From assembly GCA_017450705.1 (NCBI GenBank), contig JAFSTC010000001.1, forward strand, positions 1 through 64,000: a stretch of DNA of 64,000 nt, in the 5' to 3' direction. The DNA comes from Lentisphaeria bacterium (GTDB taxonomy: Bacteria > Verrucomicrobiota > Lentisphaeria > Victivallales > Victivallaceae). The stretch's first letter is position 1, and each line of letters opens with the position of its first letter. The translations under genes were made by a program, and so were the position numbers. Positions 55,340 through 63,394 of this stretch are shown one piece after another. The notes beneath the pieces were generated by a model. That model was given only the letters and a program-made list of their open reading frames with translations. It searched no databases and was not told the DNA's origin.

Positions 55340-55401
55340 AATTCACTCAAAATAATTTTTGAAATTATTTTTCATAATTCACTCGGAACACGTGGTATAT
55401 T
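55340..55401 (+). promoter_or_regulatory. Palindrome between direct repeats, with -10 for the AlpA-like gene
   Basis: AATTCACTC at 55340-55348 and again at 55376-55384 flank a perfect 10+3+10 palindrome AAAATAATTT TTG AAATTATTTT (55349-55371). TATATT with extended TGG lies at 55396-55401, but no -35 is seen at the right distance, so this promoter probably needs an activator. Confidence 0.6.
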
Positions 55402-55440
55402 ATCTCCGTTACGCAGAAAACACGCAAAAAAAAGGTCAAG

Positions 55441-55839
55441 ATGGAGGTTTTCGTGGCCCGAACTGAAGAAAGATTGCGGCTGCAGACGGTATATCTGGCG
55501 TGCCGCCTGCTGGCCCAGCTTCTGGACTCCGGCTTGGTTACGAGTGGCGAACTCTCGATCATCCGTCGGAATCTGACGGCGCTGGCAAAGACCGGCGAGT
55601 TGGCTCCCGTGATCCCCCCGAGGCTGATTACGGGCCCGGAGGCGGCGGAGATGCTCTCGGTCTCCTATTCCCAGTTCCGTGCTCTGGAAAAGGAAGGAGC
55701 GTTTCCGTTCAGGCGTCGAATGATCGGTGGCAAGACCGTCCGTTACCTCAATAAGGACATCCTCGACTATGCCCAGACCGGCTCGCTCGAAGACGGTTGC
55801 CAAAAAGAGGAGGGGGGAGACGATGAGAATAAAAAATAG
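55441..55839 (+). CDS. AlpA/MerR-like winged-helix protein (excisionase or regulator)
   Basis: 132 aa. Residues ~1-58 are an N-terminal helical part; ~60-113 (PRLITGPEAAEMLSVSYSQFRALEKEGAFPFRRRMIGGKTVRYLNKDILDYAQ) form a compact winged helix of the excisionase/AlpA type, with the helix-turn-helix at EAAEMLSVSYSQFRALEKEG. In P4-like elements AlpA activates integrase expression or aids excision. Here it heads the replication operon, and the palindromes just upstream may be its own sites. The C-terminal tail is acidic. Confidence 0.8.
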   Translation: MEVFVARTEERLRLQTVYLACRLLAQLLDSGLVTSGELSIIRRNLTALAKTGELAPVIPPRLITGPEAAEMLSVSYSQFRALEKEGAFPFRRRMIGGKTVRYLNKDILDYAQTGSLEDGCQKEEGGDDENKK

Positions 55840-55916
55840 GGGACCACCAGTCTGATGAAGAGGGACAAACACGTAGGCAAGTATAGTTTTCCAACCCAAA
55901 GAAAGGAATATCAACA

Positions 55917-56927
55917 ATGGAGGAAGACAAATTCGAGCATTTGATCATAGCCGGATCGCGCGAAAATTGCGATTCTGCCGACATGGAGGAAATGTACCAT
56001 TGGGTTACCGAGGCAATTTCCGATCATCAAACCAGTTACAAGAGCGCTGCAGTTGCTGTCGCTTTGCATCAAAAGTTTAAGTTCTATGAACGGGACGGCA
56101 AGAAAAGTACCCGAAGGTATCTGCTGTCCCTGGGGTATTCGAAGGGGACGATCTCGCATCTCCTGAAATATGGAAACTTTATCATTCTGATGGGGTTTGC
56201 ACCGCATCAGATCCCGCCCGAGTCCGTAGTCCGGGCGATCCTGACAAACAAAAATGAAAACCTGTGGCAGACGCTCTACACGACGGCTTGCCAAAAGCAT
56301 TACCTTGCCGCGAAATCGGCGCGGGATCTGCCCCGCGCCAACGTCGGCAGTGCGGCATCCCGTACCGCGGGCGCTCGGAACACCGAAGCTGCTTCCAGCA
56401 TCGCAAACGAGTGCGAAGGCGACGAAGAAGAAAAAGAAGAGAACAGCGCCGTAATGGTCGACGGGGCGAATCTCTCCGACAGAGACGAAGCCTCTGCCGA
56501 GGACGAAGCCGGGCCCCCCGGCGTTGATCCCCAGGATCAAGTGACGCCGAACCCTATCTGGGACCATGTTCCCACGGGAGCGGAGATCCGTGCCGTCCTT
56601 GACGAGTACCGGCGCAATGACCCGGATTACATCCATCTGCCCCACATTGGGGAAACCATGTCCAGGCAGGAAACCTTCTCGGGGGCGTTGGAAAAGTTCA
56701 AAGAGAAACTTTCAAGCGTGGTGACCCTTTGCCATACAGTGCAGGACTTTAGGGACGCGGGCGGAACGCTGTCGGGGGCAGATGCCGATGCGATCACCCA
56801 GTTCTGCGCGGTCATCCATAAACGGGAAGACGAGCGCCTGAAAAGCGCGATCAGCGGCGAATCCGCCGCCGATGACAGCAGTGATCCCGTCGAGGAAGCC
56901 GCCGATGATGACGGCGAAGAAAAATAG
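55917..56927 (+). CDS. Element protein of unknown function with possible HTH
   Basis: 336 aa. The N-terminal ~100 residues contain SYKSAAVAVALHQKFKFYERDGKKSTRRYLLSLGYSKGTISHLLKYG, which reads like a helix-turn-helix of the ParB/Rep type, but no family is recognised. The middle (~145-210) is acidic, Ala/Glu-rich and probably disordered; the C-terminal ~110 residues are helical with another acidic tail. SD AAAGGA. Position between AlpA and the replication genes suggests a control or partition role, unproven. Confidence 0.75.
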   Translation: MEEDKFEHLIIAGSRENCDSADMEEMYHWVTEAISDHQTSYKSAAVAVALHQKFKFYERDGKKSTRRYLLSLGYSKGTISHLLKYGNFIILMGFAPHQIPPESVVRAILTNKNENLWQTLYTTACQKHYLAAKSARDLPRANVGSAASRTAGARNTEAASSIANECEGDEEEKEENSAVMVDGANLSDRDEASAEDEAGPPGVDPQDQVTPNPIWDHVPTGAEIRAVLDEYRRNDPDYIHLPHIGETMSRQETFSGALEKFKEKLSSVVTLCHTVQDFRDAGGTLSGADADAITQFCAVIHKREDERLKSAISGESAADDSSDPVEEAADDDGEEK

Positions 56928-56936
56928 CAGAATCAG

Positions 56937-56966
56937 CTTGTCCTCCGCTCGCGAGCGGGGGACAAG
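56937..56966 (+). promoter_or_regulatory. Strong stem-loop inside the element operon
   Basis: CTTGTCCTCCGC (56937-56948) pairs with GCGGGGGACAAG (56955-56966), one G-T pair, loop TCGCGA. No T-tract follows, so it is more likely a processing or protein site than a terminator. Its right arm runs into the palindrome at 56965-56982. Confidence 0.6.
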
Positions 56967-56982
56967 TTGTCTGCAGACAACT
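56965..56982. repeat. Element palindrome, copy 1
   Basis: AGTTGTCTGCAGACAACT, a perfect 18-bp palindrome in the gap before the 233-aa gene. Related copies lie at 59103-59118 and 61103-61118. Confidence 0.7.
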
Positions 56983-57001
56983 ATTCACGAAAGGTAAAAA
57001 A

Positions 57002-57703
57002 ATGGACAAAGAAATGACAGAACCGATGGTCGCGGAGCAGTCGCCGGAGTCGGCGTGTTTTGCGCCTCCGGTTCCGGCAGGGAACAAAACCGAGGTCGTT
57101 AAGGGCTTCCATCCGGAAACTCCCGCAGGCTTTTTGAACCGGGCGATGTTCGCATTTCAGCCGTTCGGCAGTACAATACCGCTGATGAGCATGGAGGCGG
57201 CAACGGAAGAAAAACTTGCGCGGGCGGCGGGAGTCGGTGGTAATCCGCACCCGGCTTACGCGGAAACCCGCCGTCGTATCCACGTCATCGCCACGCAGTT
57301 CTTCAGCGTGGAGTGGATGTTCAATAGGCCGCCGGTGACGTTCGCCGCGGACCGGCTGGCGGAGATAACTGCTTATATCAACGCACTGCCCAAGCCCCTC
57401 GGGTACGACTATATGCCCGTGCTGCATCGAGAAGCGGCTCTTCTGATTCCGCGGACGATCGAGTACGCTTACGATGTTGATGAAATGCTCCGCAGCTTTT
57501 TTATCTGGCGGGAAAACTGTAGTTTCCTGCACGATCCGCTGTTGATTGTCGGGCTTTTTCTGCTTTTTTTCGGGAAAACCCTGGAAGTGAATTTTTTTCG
57601 TCAGTTCCGTTATGATCTCGTCATCGATGCGATCATAAGTGGGCAGCCGGAACCTGATATCCGCTGCAGCGTCAACAACCTCATCCATCGGGGGCTTGGG
57701 TAG
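57002..57703 (+). CDS. Element protein of unknown function
   Basis: 233 aa. SD AAAGGT before the ATG. A Pro/Glu-rich first ~60 residues precede a helical body (RRIHVIATQFFSVEWMFNRPPVTFAADRLAEITAYINALPKPLGYDYMPVL). A strongly hydrophobic stretch near 175-195 (HDPLLIVGLFLLFFGKTLEV) may be a membrane helix or a buried strand. No domain recognised. It ends 1 nt before the next ATG, so the two are probably coupled. Confidence 0.7.
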   Translation: MDKEMTEPMVAEQSPESACFAPPVPAGNKTEVVKGFHPETPAGFLNRAMFAFQPFGSTIPLMSMEAATEEKLARAAGVGGNPHPAYAETRRRIHVIATQFFSVEWMFNRPPVTFAADRLAEITAYINALPKPLGYDYMPVLHREAALLIPRTIEYAYDVDEMLRSFFIWRENCSFLHDPLLIVGLFLLFFGKTLEVNFFRQFRYDLVIDAIISGQPEPDIRCSVNNLIHRGLG

Positions 57704-57704
57704 A

Positions 57705-58739
57705 ATGGCTGATGTGTGTATTTCCGCCGGCGAACCGCGAGGGCGCAAGAAGGAGGCGAAAGTTTCCATGACTTCCAAGGCCGAATTCGCCCATCTTGCA
57801 TTTCCGGCGGGAGAGCTGCAACGGGCTCTTAGTGTGTCGCAGGGAGGCACGCAAGATGAGCTTCAGTTAGGAGAGCACCTGCGGATCGTGCGGGATACAC
57901 CGGCTTTTCCGGGCGCCCCGGCGCTTTACGGCATCGATGCAAAAGGTATCTCCGGCTCCCACCCGCTTATCGCCGGGCTGAAGGCGATCAATTATGGCAT
58001 CACGGATGAGGTGCTGCTTCCGTCTTGTGATCGGTATCCGGTTTTGAACACTGTTTTGAAATTTTTACAGGCAAGGGGGTGCGAGTTCAGCTCCGTCGCC
58101 GAATTGGCCGGGCAGATCGCTCCGGCCCTGAACTTATCCGGCGAGTGGAACGATCCCATTGTCCGGCGCAAAGAAAACACATGGCAAGAAGCGAAAATTG
58201 AGTATGAACAGTATCCGCTGATAAAGGAAACGTGGCAGGAGAGGGTCGTGCCCGTACGCGATTTCGACGGCTTTATCCGCCATCTCATCTTGGAGACGGT
58301 TATCGGCGGAGAGCGCGTCATCGTGCCGCTGACCTTCGCGAAACACCCCAAGTTCCGCCAGCCGATGGTCTGCTATTTCGCGTTTTCACCGAAATGGTGG
58401 CTGCTTGGAAGCGAGCAACTGAAGTGGTACCCGAAGGCCGAAGTGTGGATAACGAACACCCTCGGATGTACGAACAGCGTCATCGAGAACCCTCCGCGGC
58501 GTATATTCCTCTCCTACTGCTTCGGTCGGGGGATGATTCCGCATTTGGAACTTGATTGCCTGCGTGGTCGGGACGTGAAGGTCCTGATTGGAAGAAGTAA
58601 AGACAAATATGAAAACCGGCGGAACCTTGAGGAAGGAGTTTTACTGGCGTCCCGCCTCAAAGACATGGATATCAAGGTCGGGGTAAAAACCATCGAAGAA
58701 GCGTGTCCTTCGCAGGAAGGGAGGCGGCATAATGCGTAA
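57705..58739 (+). CDS. TOPRIM-like protein, catalytic residues apparently lost
   Basis: 344 aa from ATG 57705 (an in-frame start at 57639 overlaps the previous gene). The C-terminal third has the order of a TOPRIM domain as in DnaG-type and phage primases: AEVWITNTLGCTNSVI, RIFLSYCFGRGMIPHLELDCLRGRDVKVLIGRSKDKYENRRNLEEGVLLASRLKDMDIKVGV. In active TOPRIMs the first strand ends in an essential Glu and a D-x-D follows; here these read T-N-T and G-R-S-K-D. The N-terminal 150 residues match no family. It overlaps the RecA-like gene by 8 nt. Assignment by pattern only. Confidence 0.5.
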   Translation: MADVCISAGEPRGRKKEAKVSMTSKAEFAHLAFPAGELQRALSVSQGGTQDELQLGEHLRIVRDTPAFPGAPALYGIDAKGISGSHPLIAGLKAINYGITDEVLLPSCDRYPVLNTVLKFLQARGCEFSSVAELAGQIAPALNLSGEWNDPIVRRKENTWQEAKIEYEQYPLIKETWQERVVPVRDFDGFIRHLILETVIGGERVIVPLTFAKHPKFRQPMVCYFAFSPKWWLLGSEQLKWYPKAEVWITNTLGCTNSVIENPPRRIFLSYCFGRGMIPHLELDCLRGRDVKVLIGRSKDKYENRRNLEEGVLLASRLKDMDIKVGVKTIEEACPSQEGRRHNA

Positions 58740-59601
58740 GGTCGATATTAAGATTCCCAACGTGGTCTCACTTTACACGCCGAGCGATGCCGGTGTTGAC
58801 GATATCGTGCGGATGGCGATGGCGCAGGGCATTGACATCCCTGACAATCTCCGCTTGGATCGCTATGGCGCTCTTGCCGACAACACGAGGCATCCCATCG
58901 TGGAAAATTTAATAACGGCCGGAGAAATTACGGTAATGACCGCGCACACGGGCGTTGATTTGACGTTGGTGGCGTGCAGCATTGTTTCCGGACTGCGTAA
59001 CGGCGGGATTTATCCGGGTAAATGGCCGTGCTGCCGCAAGGTCAACCCCGCACTGTTCATCAAGAGCAATACGAAGCCCCGGCACGAGACCATTTTCAAG
59101 GAGTTGTCGGCAGACAACCCGCCCAGTTATGAAATCCCCTGCGGCAACAGGGAAAAGGTGGAAAACGATCTTCAGCACATCGTCAAAGAAAACGGCTTCA
59201 ACGTCTTCGTTTTCGAAGCCCGGCAAATCGTCGGCGAATATAAAAAAGAGCTCCAGACCGCCTGTGAATGGGCACAGAAACACCGGATAGGAGTCGTCGT
59301 TATCGTCTCGGAAGAGGATCGGTCAGCGGAGGCGTTTTTCAGCGATATCGGCAGTCGGGACATTCATTTTTGGTGGCCCGAAAAAAACAGGCACGAGTAC
59401 ATAGTTGAAGATCGGCCGCTGTTGTTCGGCGATGCTTCGGCGTTTAAGATCACGCTCAACAGGCATGAGTGGTCGGTTCAGGAACACGCGGAAGATGAAC
59501 TGCGGGCCTTGAAGGACCGCAATGTCACAATACTTCACCAGCAGTCGGAAGATGAAAACATCAATTCAACTGATCCAGTAACGCGATATAGGAGATCATA
59601 A
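58732..59601 (+). CDS. RecA/RepA-like protein with degenerate Walker A
   Basis: 289 aa. LITAGEITVMTAHTGVDLTLVACSIVSGLRNGG has the shape of the P-loop region of RepA/AAA_25 replication helicases (usually L-x-x-G-E-x-x-x-x-x-A-x-x-G-V-G-K-[ST]), but at residues 74-78 it reads G-V-D-L-T, so the P-loop Lys and Gly are missing. NGFNVFVFEARQIVGE near 155-170 sits where Walker B would be, and GVVVIVSEEDRS near 187 resembles the following strand. It therefore probably cannot hydrolyse ATP and may serve as a loader or scaffold. It sits between the TOPRIM-like and SF3 helicase genes. Confidence 0.55.
   Translation: MRKVDIKIPNVVSLYTPSDAGVDDIVRMAMAQGIDIPDNLRLDRYGALADNTRHPIVENLITAGEITVMTAHTGVDLTLVACSIVSGLRNGGIYPGKWPCCRKVNPALFIKSNTKPRHETIFKELSADNPPSYEIPCGNREKVENDLQHIVKENGFNVFVFEARQIVGEYKKELQTACEWAQKHRIGVVVIVSEEDRSAEAFFSDIGSRDIHFWWPEKNRHEYIVEDRPLLFGDASAFKITLNRHEWSVQEHAEDELRALKDRNVTILHQQSEDENINSTDPVTRYRRS
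59103..59118. repeat. Element palindrome, copy 2
   Basis: GTTGTCGGCAGACAAC, inside the RecA-like coding sequence; six-nt arms GTTGTC/GACAAC around GGCA, matching copy 1 at all but one base of 16. Confidence 0.6.
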
Positions 59602-59602
59602 A

Positions 59603-61033
59603 ATGGATCGTGACAGGATGCAAAAAATCATTGCTCGGTACGGAGAGCCGTTCCTCAAAATGAAAACGGCTCTGAAGCTCAACTGCACATGTTTGTGTAA
59701 ATTGCTCAAATCCTCGTGGCGTGTACGGTACATCCGGCCGTTGAAGCGGTACGAACGGTACAGCGTATTCGGAACGTGGGTGGAGCTCAGGGAAGATGCC
59801 GTTCTCAACCGCCTCAAGGCATTGGCTATGACCGTCGCTCCTTCTGACTGTAATCGAACGTTGATCTGCACGGCTCTGACCCACGCCGCGCTTAACGGGA
59901 TCGTGAGGCTCTTCCGGTGCGAGATCGGGATCGATAACTTTCCGCTGCCGCCCTGCCGCTTCATACACCTGCGGGATCATCTGCTGGTATTCGACAAGGA
60001 TGCGCGGCGCTTTAACGGCGTTCCGTTCTCGCCGGAGTTCAACAGCCGCAACCGGATCAATCTCCCCTACAACCCCGAGGCCAAGTGTCCGCGGTTCATC
60101 AACGATCTCGTCCTGCCGATGCTCGAGAACAAAGACGATCTGCTGCTTATCCAGCTCTATTTCGGGCAGTGTCTTCTCCACGCGAACATCAGCCAGACGT
60201 TTTTGATCATCTCCGGGCCCGCGGAGATCGGCAAAAGCGTTCTGGTGAACATCATCGAAGCCATCGTCGGCAGCGAGAATGTCACCGAACTGCATCTGGA
60301 TCGTCTGGCGAGTCCCTTCGAGCTTGCCGAGTATGCGTCGAAAATCCTGCTGACCGCCAAGGATGTTAACAACGATGCCCTGAGCGCCAACAATATCAAC
60401 GCCTTGAAGAAATACACCGGCAACGATTTGCTGACGGCCGAACAGAAGAACCGCAACAGCCGTATTTATGTCCGCGGCAACTTCAACATCATCATCACCG
60501 GCAACGGCGATCTGGCGTTGAACCTCGGGAACAGCAGGGATGCCTTCAAGCGGCGCATGATCTGGATCGACTGTCGGAAACCGGAGAACTTCAAGCGGAT
60601 CGAAGGCTTTGATAAGCTGCTTCTTGATGAAGAGCGAGAGGGGATACTGGCATGGGGTATCGATGGCGCCTTGAAACTGCTGTGCTCCGGCGGGATCATC
60701 GTCAAAGGCAAAAAGCAGGAAGAGGCCATCGAATATTTGCTGGACGAATCTTCTCCGGTCGAAACGTTCATCAGGGAACGCGTCGTTTACGATCCCGACA
60801 ACTCGATCCTTTCCCGGGATGTTGTTCCCGCCTTCTACAATTTCGCCCGGTATATCGGCTGGAACAATGACGCGGTGGTCCATTTGAGCCCCCGGCAGAT
60901 CGAACAGCGATTCAGTCAGGGTATGCTCCGTCTGCGTCCGGAGTGCCGCTACAGCACGAACATCAAGGTTCCGGGCTCCATGAAGCTGCTGCGCGGTTAT
61001 ATGCACTGTAAAATCTGCGATATTAAATTTTGA
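59603..61033 (+). CDS. SF3 replicative helicase (P4/D5-like, primase domain absent)
   Basis: 476 aa. The helicase domain shows Walker A GPAEIGKSVLVNII (~206), Walker B-like SKILLTAKDVNNDAL (~250), and motif C NFNIIITGNGDLAL (~290), followed by DAFKRRMIWIDC, the superfamily 3 arrangement of P4 alpha and D5-type helicases. The ~150 residues before it contain the D5N-like part (FGQCLLHANISQTFLIIS). No AEP or TOPRIM primase motif is present. SD AGGAGA. It unwinds the element's DNA as a hexamer in the usual model and would need a primase from elsewhere. Confidence 0.88.
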   Translation: MDRDRMQKIIARYGEPFLKMKTALKLNCTCLCKLLKSSWRVRYIRPLKRYERYSVFGTWVELREDAVLNRLKALAMTVAPSDCNRTLICTALTHAALNGIVRLFRCEIGIDNFPLPPCRFIHLRDHLLVFDKDARRFNGVPFSPEFNSRNRINLPYNPEAKCPRFINDLVLPMLENKDDLLLIQLYFGQCLLHANISQTFLIISGPAEIGKSVLVNIIEAIVGSENVTELHLDRLASPFELAEYASKILLTAKDVNNDALSANNINALKKYTGNDLLTAEQKNRNSRIYVRGNFNIIITGNGDLALNLGNSRDAFKRRMIWIDCRKPENFKRIEGFDKLLLDEEREGILAWGIDGALKLLCSGGIIVKGKKQEEAIEYLLDESSPVETFIRERVVYDPDNSILSRDVVPAFYNFARYIGWNNDAVVHLSPRQIEQRFSQGMLRLRPECRYSTNIKVPGSMKLLRGYMHCKICDIKF

Positions 61034-61197
61034 GGATAAAAACTTCCGTATATCCGTATATTTTCAGCCGCGTTCTTCACGCATGCGGCATGTGATATCC
61101 AAGTTGTCGTCAGACAACCTCTCGACCGGCTCCTCCTGCGTCAGCGTGGGTGGGGCTTTTTCTTCGGTGCGCCCATTTCCTTCGCTGTTCCATGTCC
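61034..61197. other. Gap between convergent genes with repeats, possible origin
   Basis: 164 nt without a gene. It holds tandem CCGTATAT (61046-61053, 61054-61061), a GCATGCGGCATG block, and the third copy of the element palindrome GTTGTCGTCAGACAAC (61103-61118). Short AT-containing repeats beside a replication helicase gene make it a candidate origin; this is inference. Confidence 0.4.
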
Positions 61198-63246
61198 TTA
61201 TCGTGATCCTTCCCGTACTGGCTGAAACAATGCCTGCTCGTCCCCTTCAACCGGGCAGAACATCGCGGACTGAGATCGAAGCACATCGCCCAGAAACGGT
61301 GATGGCTCTTCCGCATGACCGCAAGAGTCACGATAATAACTGATGACCAGTTCTTTTTCGGCCCGCGTGACGCCCACGTAAAGCAGGCGGCGCTCCTCCT
61401 CATAATCGCCTTGTGGATCGGGGATGACGGAAGCATTGACCCCGGCGATGAACACTTTTTTGAACTGCCGCCCCTCCGATCCGTGCAAGGTCAGCAGATG
61501 AACGTGATCCCGCTGTTCTTCAGGTTCCGTTTCCTCCTGGGCCGAAAAAGTCAGAAGATCCAAGAACACGCTCAGATCGTCGCCTGATTTTTTCAGCAGT
61601 TTTCGGCATAATCTCCGGAAATCCTGAATATCCTGTTCGGCCTCGGGATTGGCTGCGGCAAATTCGGTCAAAAAGATTTCCATCAAAGCGGTCAGAGACG
61701 ATCTCCTCATTTCCACAAAGCGTTGATTCACAGATCCCAGAACTTTCTCGAACCAGTGACCGTGTGCAGTCTGTTTGACGTCATCATCATCGTCATCGAA
61801 CCAGAACAGGGTGTCGTAGATCCATCCATCGGCATCTTCGAGTGCGGCAAAAAATTCCGGCCAAAACTTCTCGGGGATCAGAGGTTCGTCCAAGGCGCTC
61901 ATGGTCAAGTGATTCGGGGCGTCAAGGAACCGCAAATGACGAATCACGGACTGGATCACAGGTCTTTGCAGCAATGGAGTCCCGCTGCCGGAGCTGACCG
62001 GAATGTTCTTTTCGATCAAGGCTTCTCGAATCGGATGCAGAGACTCGTGATTCCGGGCAAGGACAGCGATATCCGAATATTTCAAAGGGCGCGGCTGAGA
62101 TGAATGATCGGCGGCAAGTTCGATCGACGACGCTATGAATTCTGCCTCATGAGCAGGATCCGGGCACTCTTTTACCACGACTTTGGTTCCATCGGGATCA
62201 ACCGCCTTCAACGTCTTAGGCTTACGATTCGGAGCGGGAGAGATCACATGTTCCGCGACGTCCAGGATGGCTTGCGACGACCGGTAATTGAGCGTAAGGG
62301 AAAAACGATGCACCTCACAGCCCAGAGAGTCCAGCCAGTCGTTCACGGGGTTCTCAGCTTCCCGCCCTCCGCAGATGCTTTGATCAGAGTCTCCCGCCAG
62401 AAAAAGATTCCGGTAACGCGAGGTAAGCAAGTCCAGCAGTTCGAGTTCAGAAGCAGTAAGGTTCTGAGAGCCGTCAACGAGGACATAGCGGTACCGGTCG
62501 GCGATTTCATGACACGCAGCCTCGTCATTCTTCATCAGCCAGACAAGTGCTTGGATCAGGTCGTCAAAATCCAGCAGACAGTTTTCGCGCTGGTAACAGA
62601 GGAAAGCGAACAACAAGGGATCATCGCTCTCCGCCCAGCCCATCAGAGCCGAAATATAAGGGGATGTACGTTTCTTTTGCCGGATGATCTCTTTGATTCC
62701 TGCGCCTGACAACTTACCATCAACGGCGGGGGTGTGAGTCCGGTTCCAAGTAAGAAACAGGTTCCAGTCGTCCTCGTTCATGACCCGAAAATCCTGAAAT
62801 TCATACGGCAGCAGATTCCGGAACTTACGAAGACTCCCGTAAGCAAACCCATGAAGCGTCGCAACATAAGGTCTCTCCTGCGGTCTTTCGTTTAAGAAGG
62901 CCCGGGCAATCTGATCCACGGCATGATTCGTAAAAGTCAAAATCAAAGGTCTGTGTATCCCGTCCCGCCTGTAATGGATCAGGTAACGGGCACGGAATAC
63001 GAGCGCGGTTGACTTCGCAGTTCCAGGTCCGGCTTCCACATAGTTGACCCCCTCCGTAGACAGAACGATCGCTTTTTGTTCTTCACTGAGTTTGTCAAAG
63101 CCCATTGCGGAAAGAGCGGTTTCAGATCTGTTAGCGGTGGCGGTGTCGATCCGTTTTGATCCGCAGTAAGGACAACGGACAACAGCGGTCTCTTCCGAAA
63201 AAGATTCCCGCTCGCACTGGTGACAAATAATGTGTGTCGTATCCAT
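61198..63246 (-). CDS. UvrD/Rep-like helicase with N-terminal zinc ribbon and altered motif II
   Basis: 682 aa. A zinc ribbon opens the protein (C8-x2-C11 and C25-x2-C28). The SF1A helicase follows: Walker A AGPGTAKST at 72-80 (Gly before Lys changed to Ala), LTFTNHAVDQI, motif II YVLVDGSQN at 254-262 where D-E-x-Q-D is expected, motif III LAGDSDQSI, motif IV LNYRSSQAI, VHLLTLHGSEGRQFKKVFIAG (V) and RRLLYVGVTRAEKEL (VI). The missing catalytic Glu (Gly 259) argues for weak or no ATP hydrolysis, though the fold is otherwise intact. It is on the opposite strand from the replication operon. Confidence 0.88.
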   Translation of the reverse strand: MDTTHIICHQCERESFSEETAVVRCPYCGSKRIDTATANRSETALSAMGFDKLSEEQKAIVLSTEGVNYVEAGPGTAKSTALVFRARYLIHYRRDGIHRPLILTFTNHAVDQIARAFLNERPQERPYVATLHGFAYGSLRKFRNLLPYEFQDFRVMNEDDWNLFLTWNRTHTPAVDGKLSGAGIKEIIRQKKRTSPYISALMGWAESDDPLLFAFLCYQRENCLLDFDDLIQALVWLMKNDEAACHEIADRYRYVLVDGSQNLTASELELLDLLTSRYRNLFLAGDSDQSICGGREAENPVNDWLDSLGCEVHRFSLTLNYRSSQAILDVAEHVISPAPNRKPKTLKAVDPDGTKVVVKECPDPAHEAEFIASSIELAADHSSQPRPLKYSDIAVLARNHESLHPIREALIEKNIPVSSGSGTPLLQRPVIQSVIRHLRFLDAPNHLTMSALDEPLIPEKFWPEFFAALEDADGWIYDTLFWFDDDDDDVKQTAHGHWFEKVLGSVNQRFVEMRRSSLTALMEIFLTEFAAANPEAEQDIQDFRRLCRKLLKKSGDDLSVFLDLLTFSAQEETEPEEQRDHVHLLTLHGSEGRQFKKVFIAGVNASVIPDPQGDYEEERRLLYVGVTRAEKELVISYYRDSCGHAEEPSPFLGDVLRSQSAMFCPVEGDEQALFQPVREGSR

Positions 63247-63394
63247 TTTTTTCTCCGTCTTTGTGTTGGTTTCGGGTTACCCAATACTATCTGCGGAGAA
63301 AGTAAAAAAACAACACGATAACATACTTTCCATAAGAGAGATATATTTTGTCCTCCCTCTGGCGCGCTGTTGAGGCAATCAAGTTGCCCGTTGC

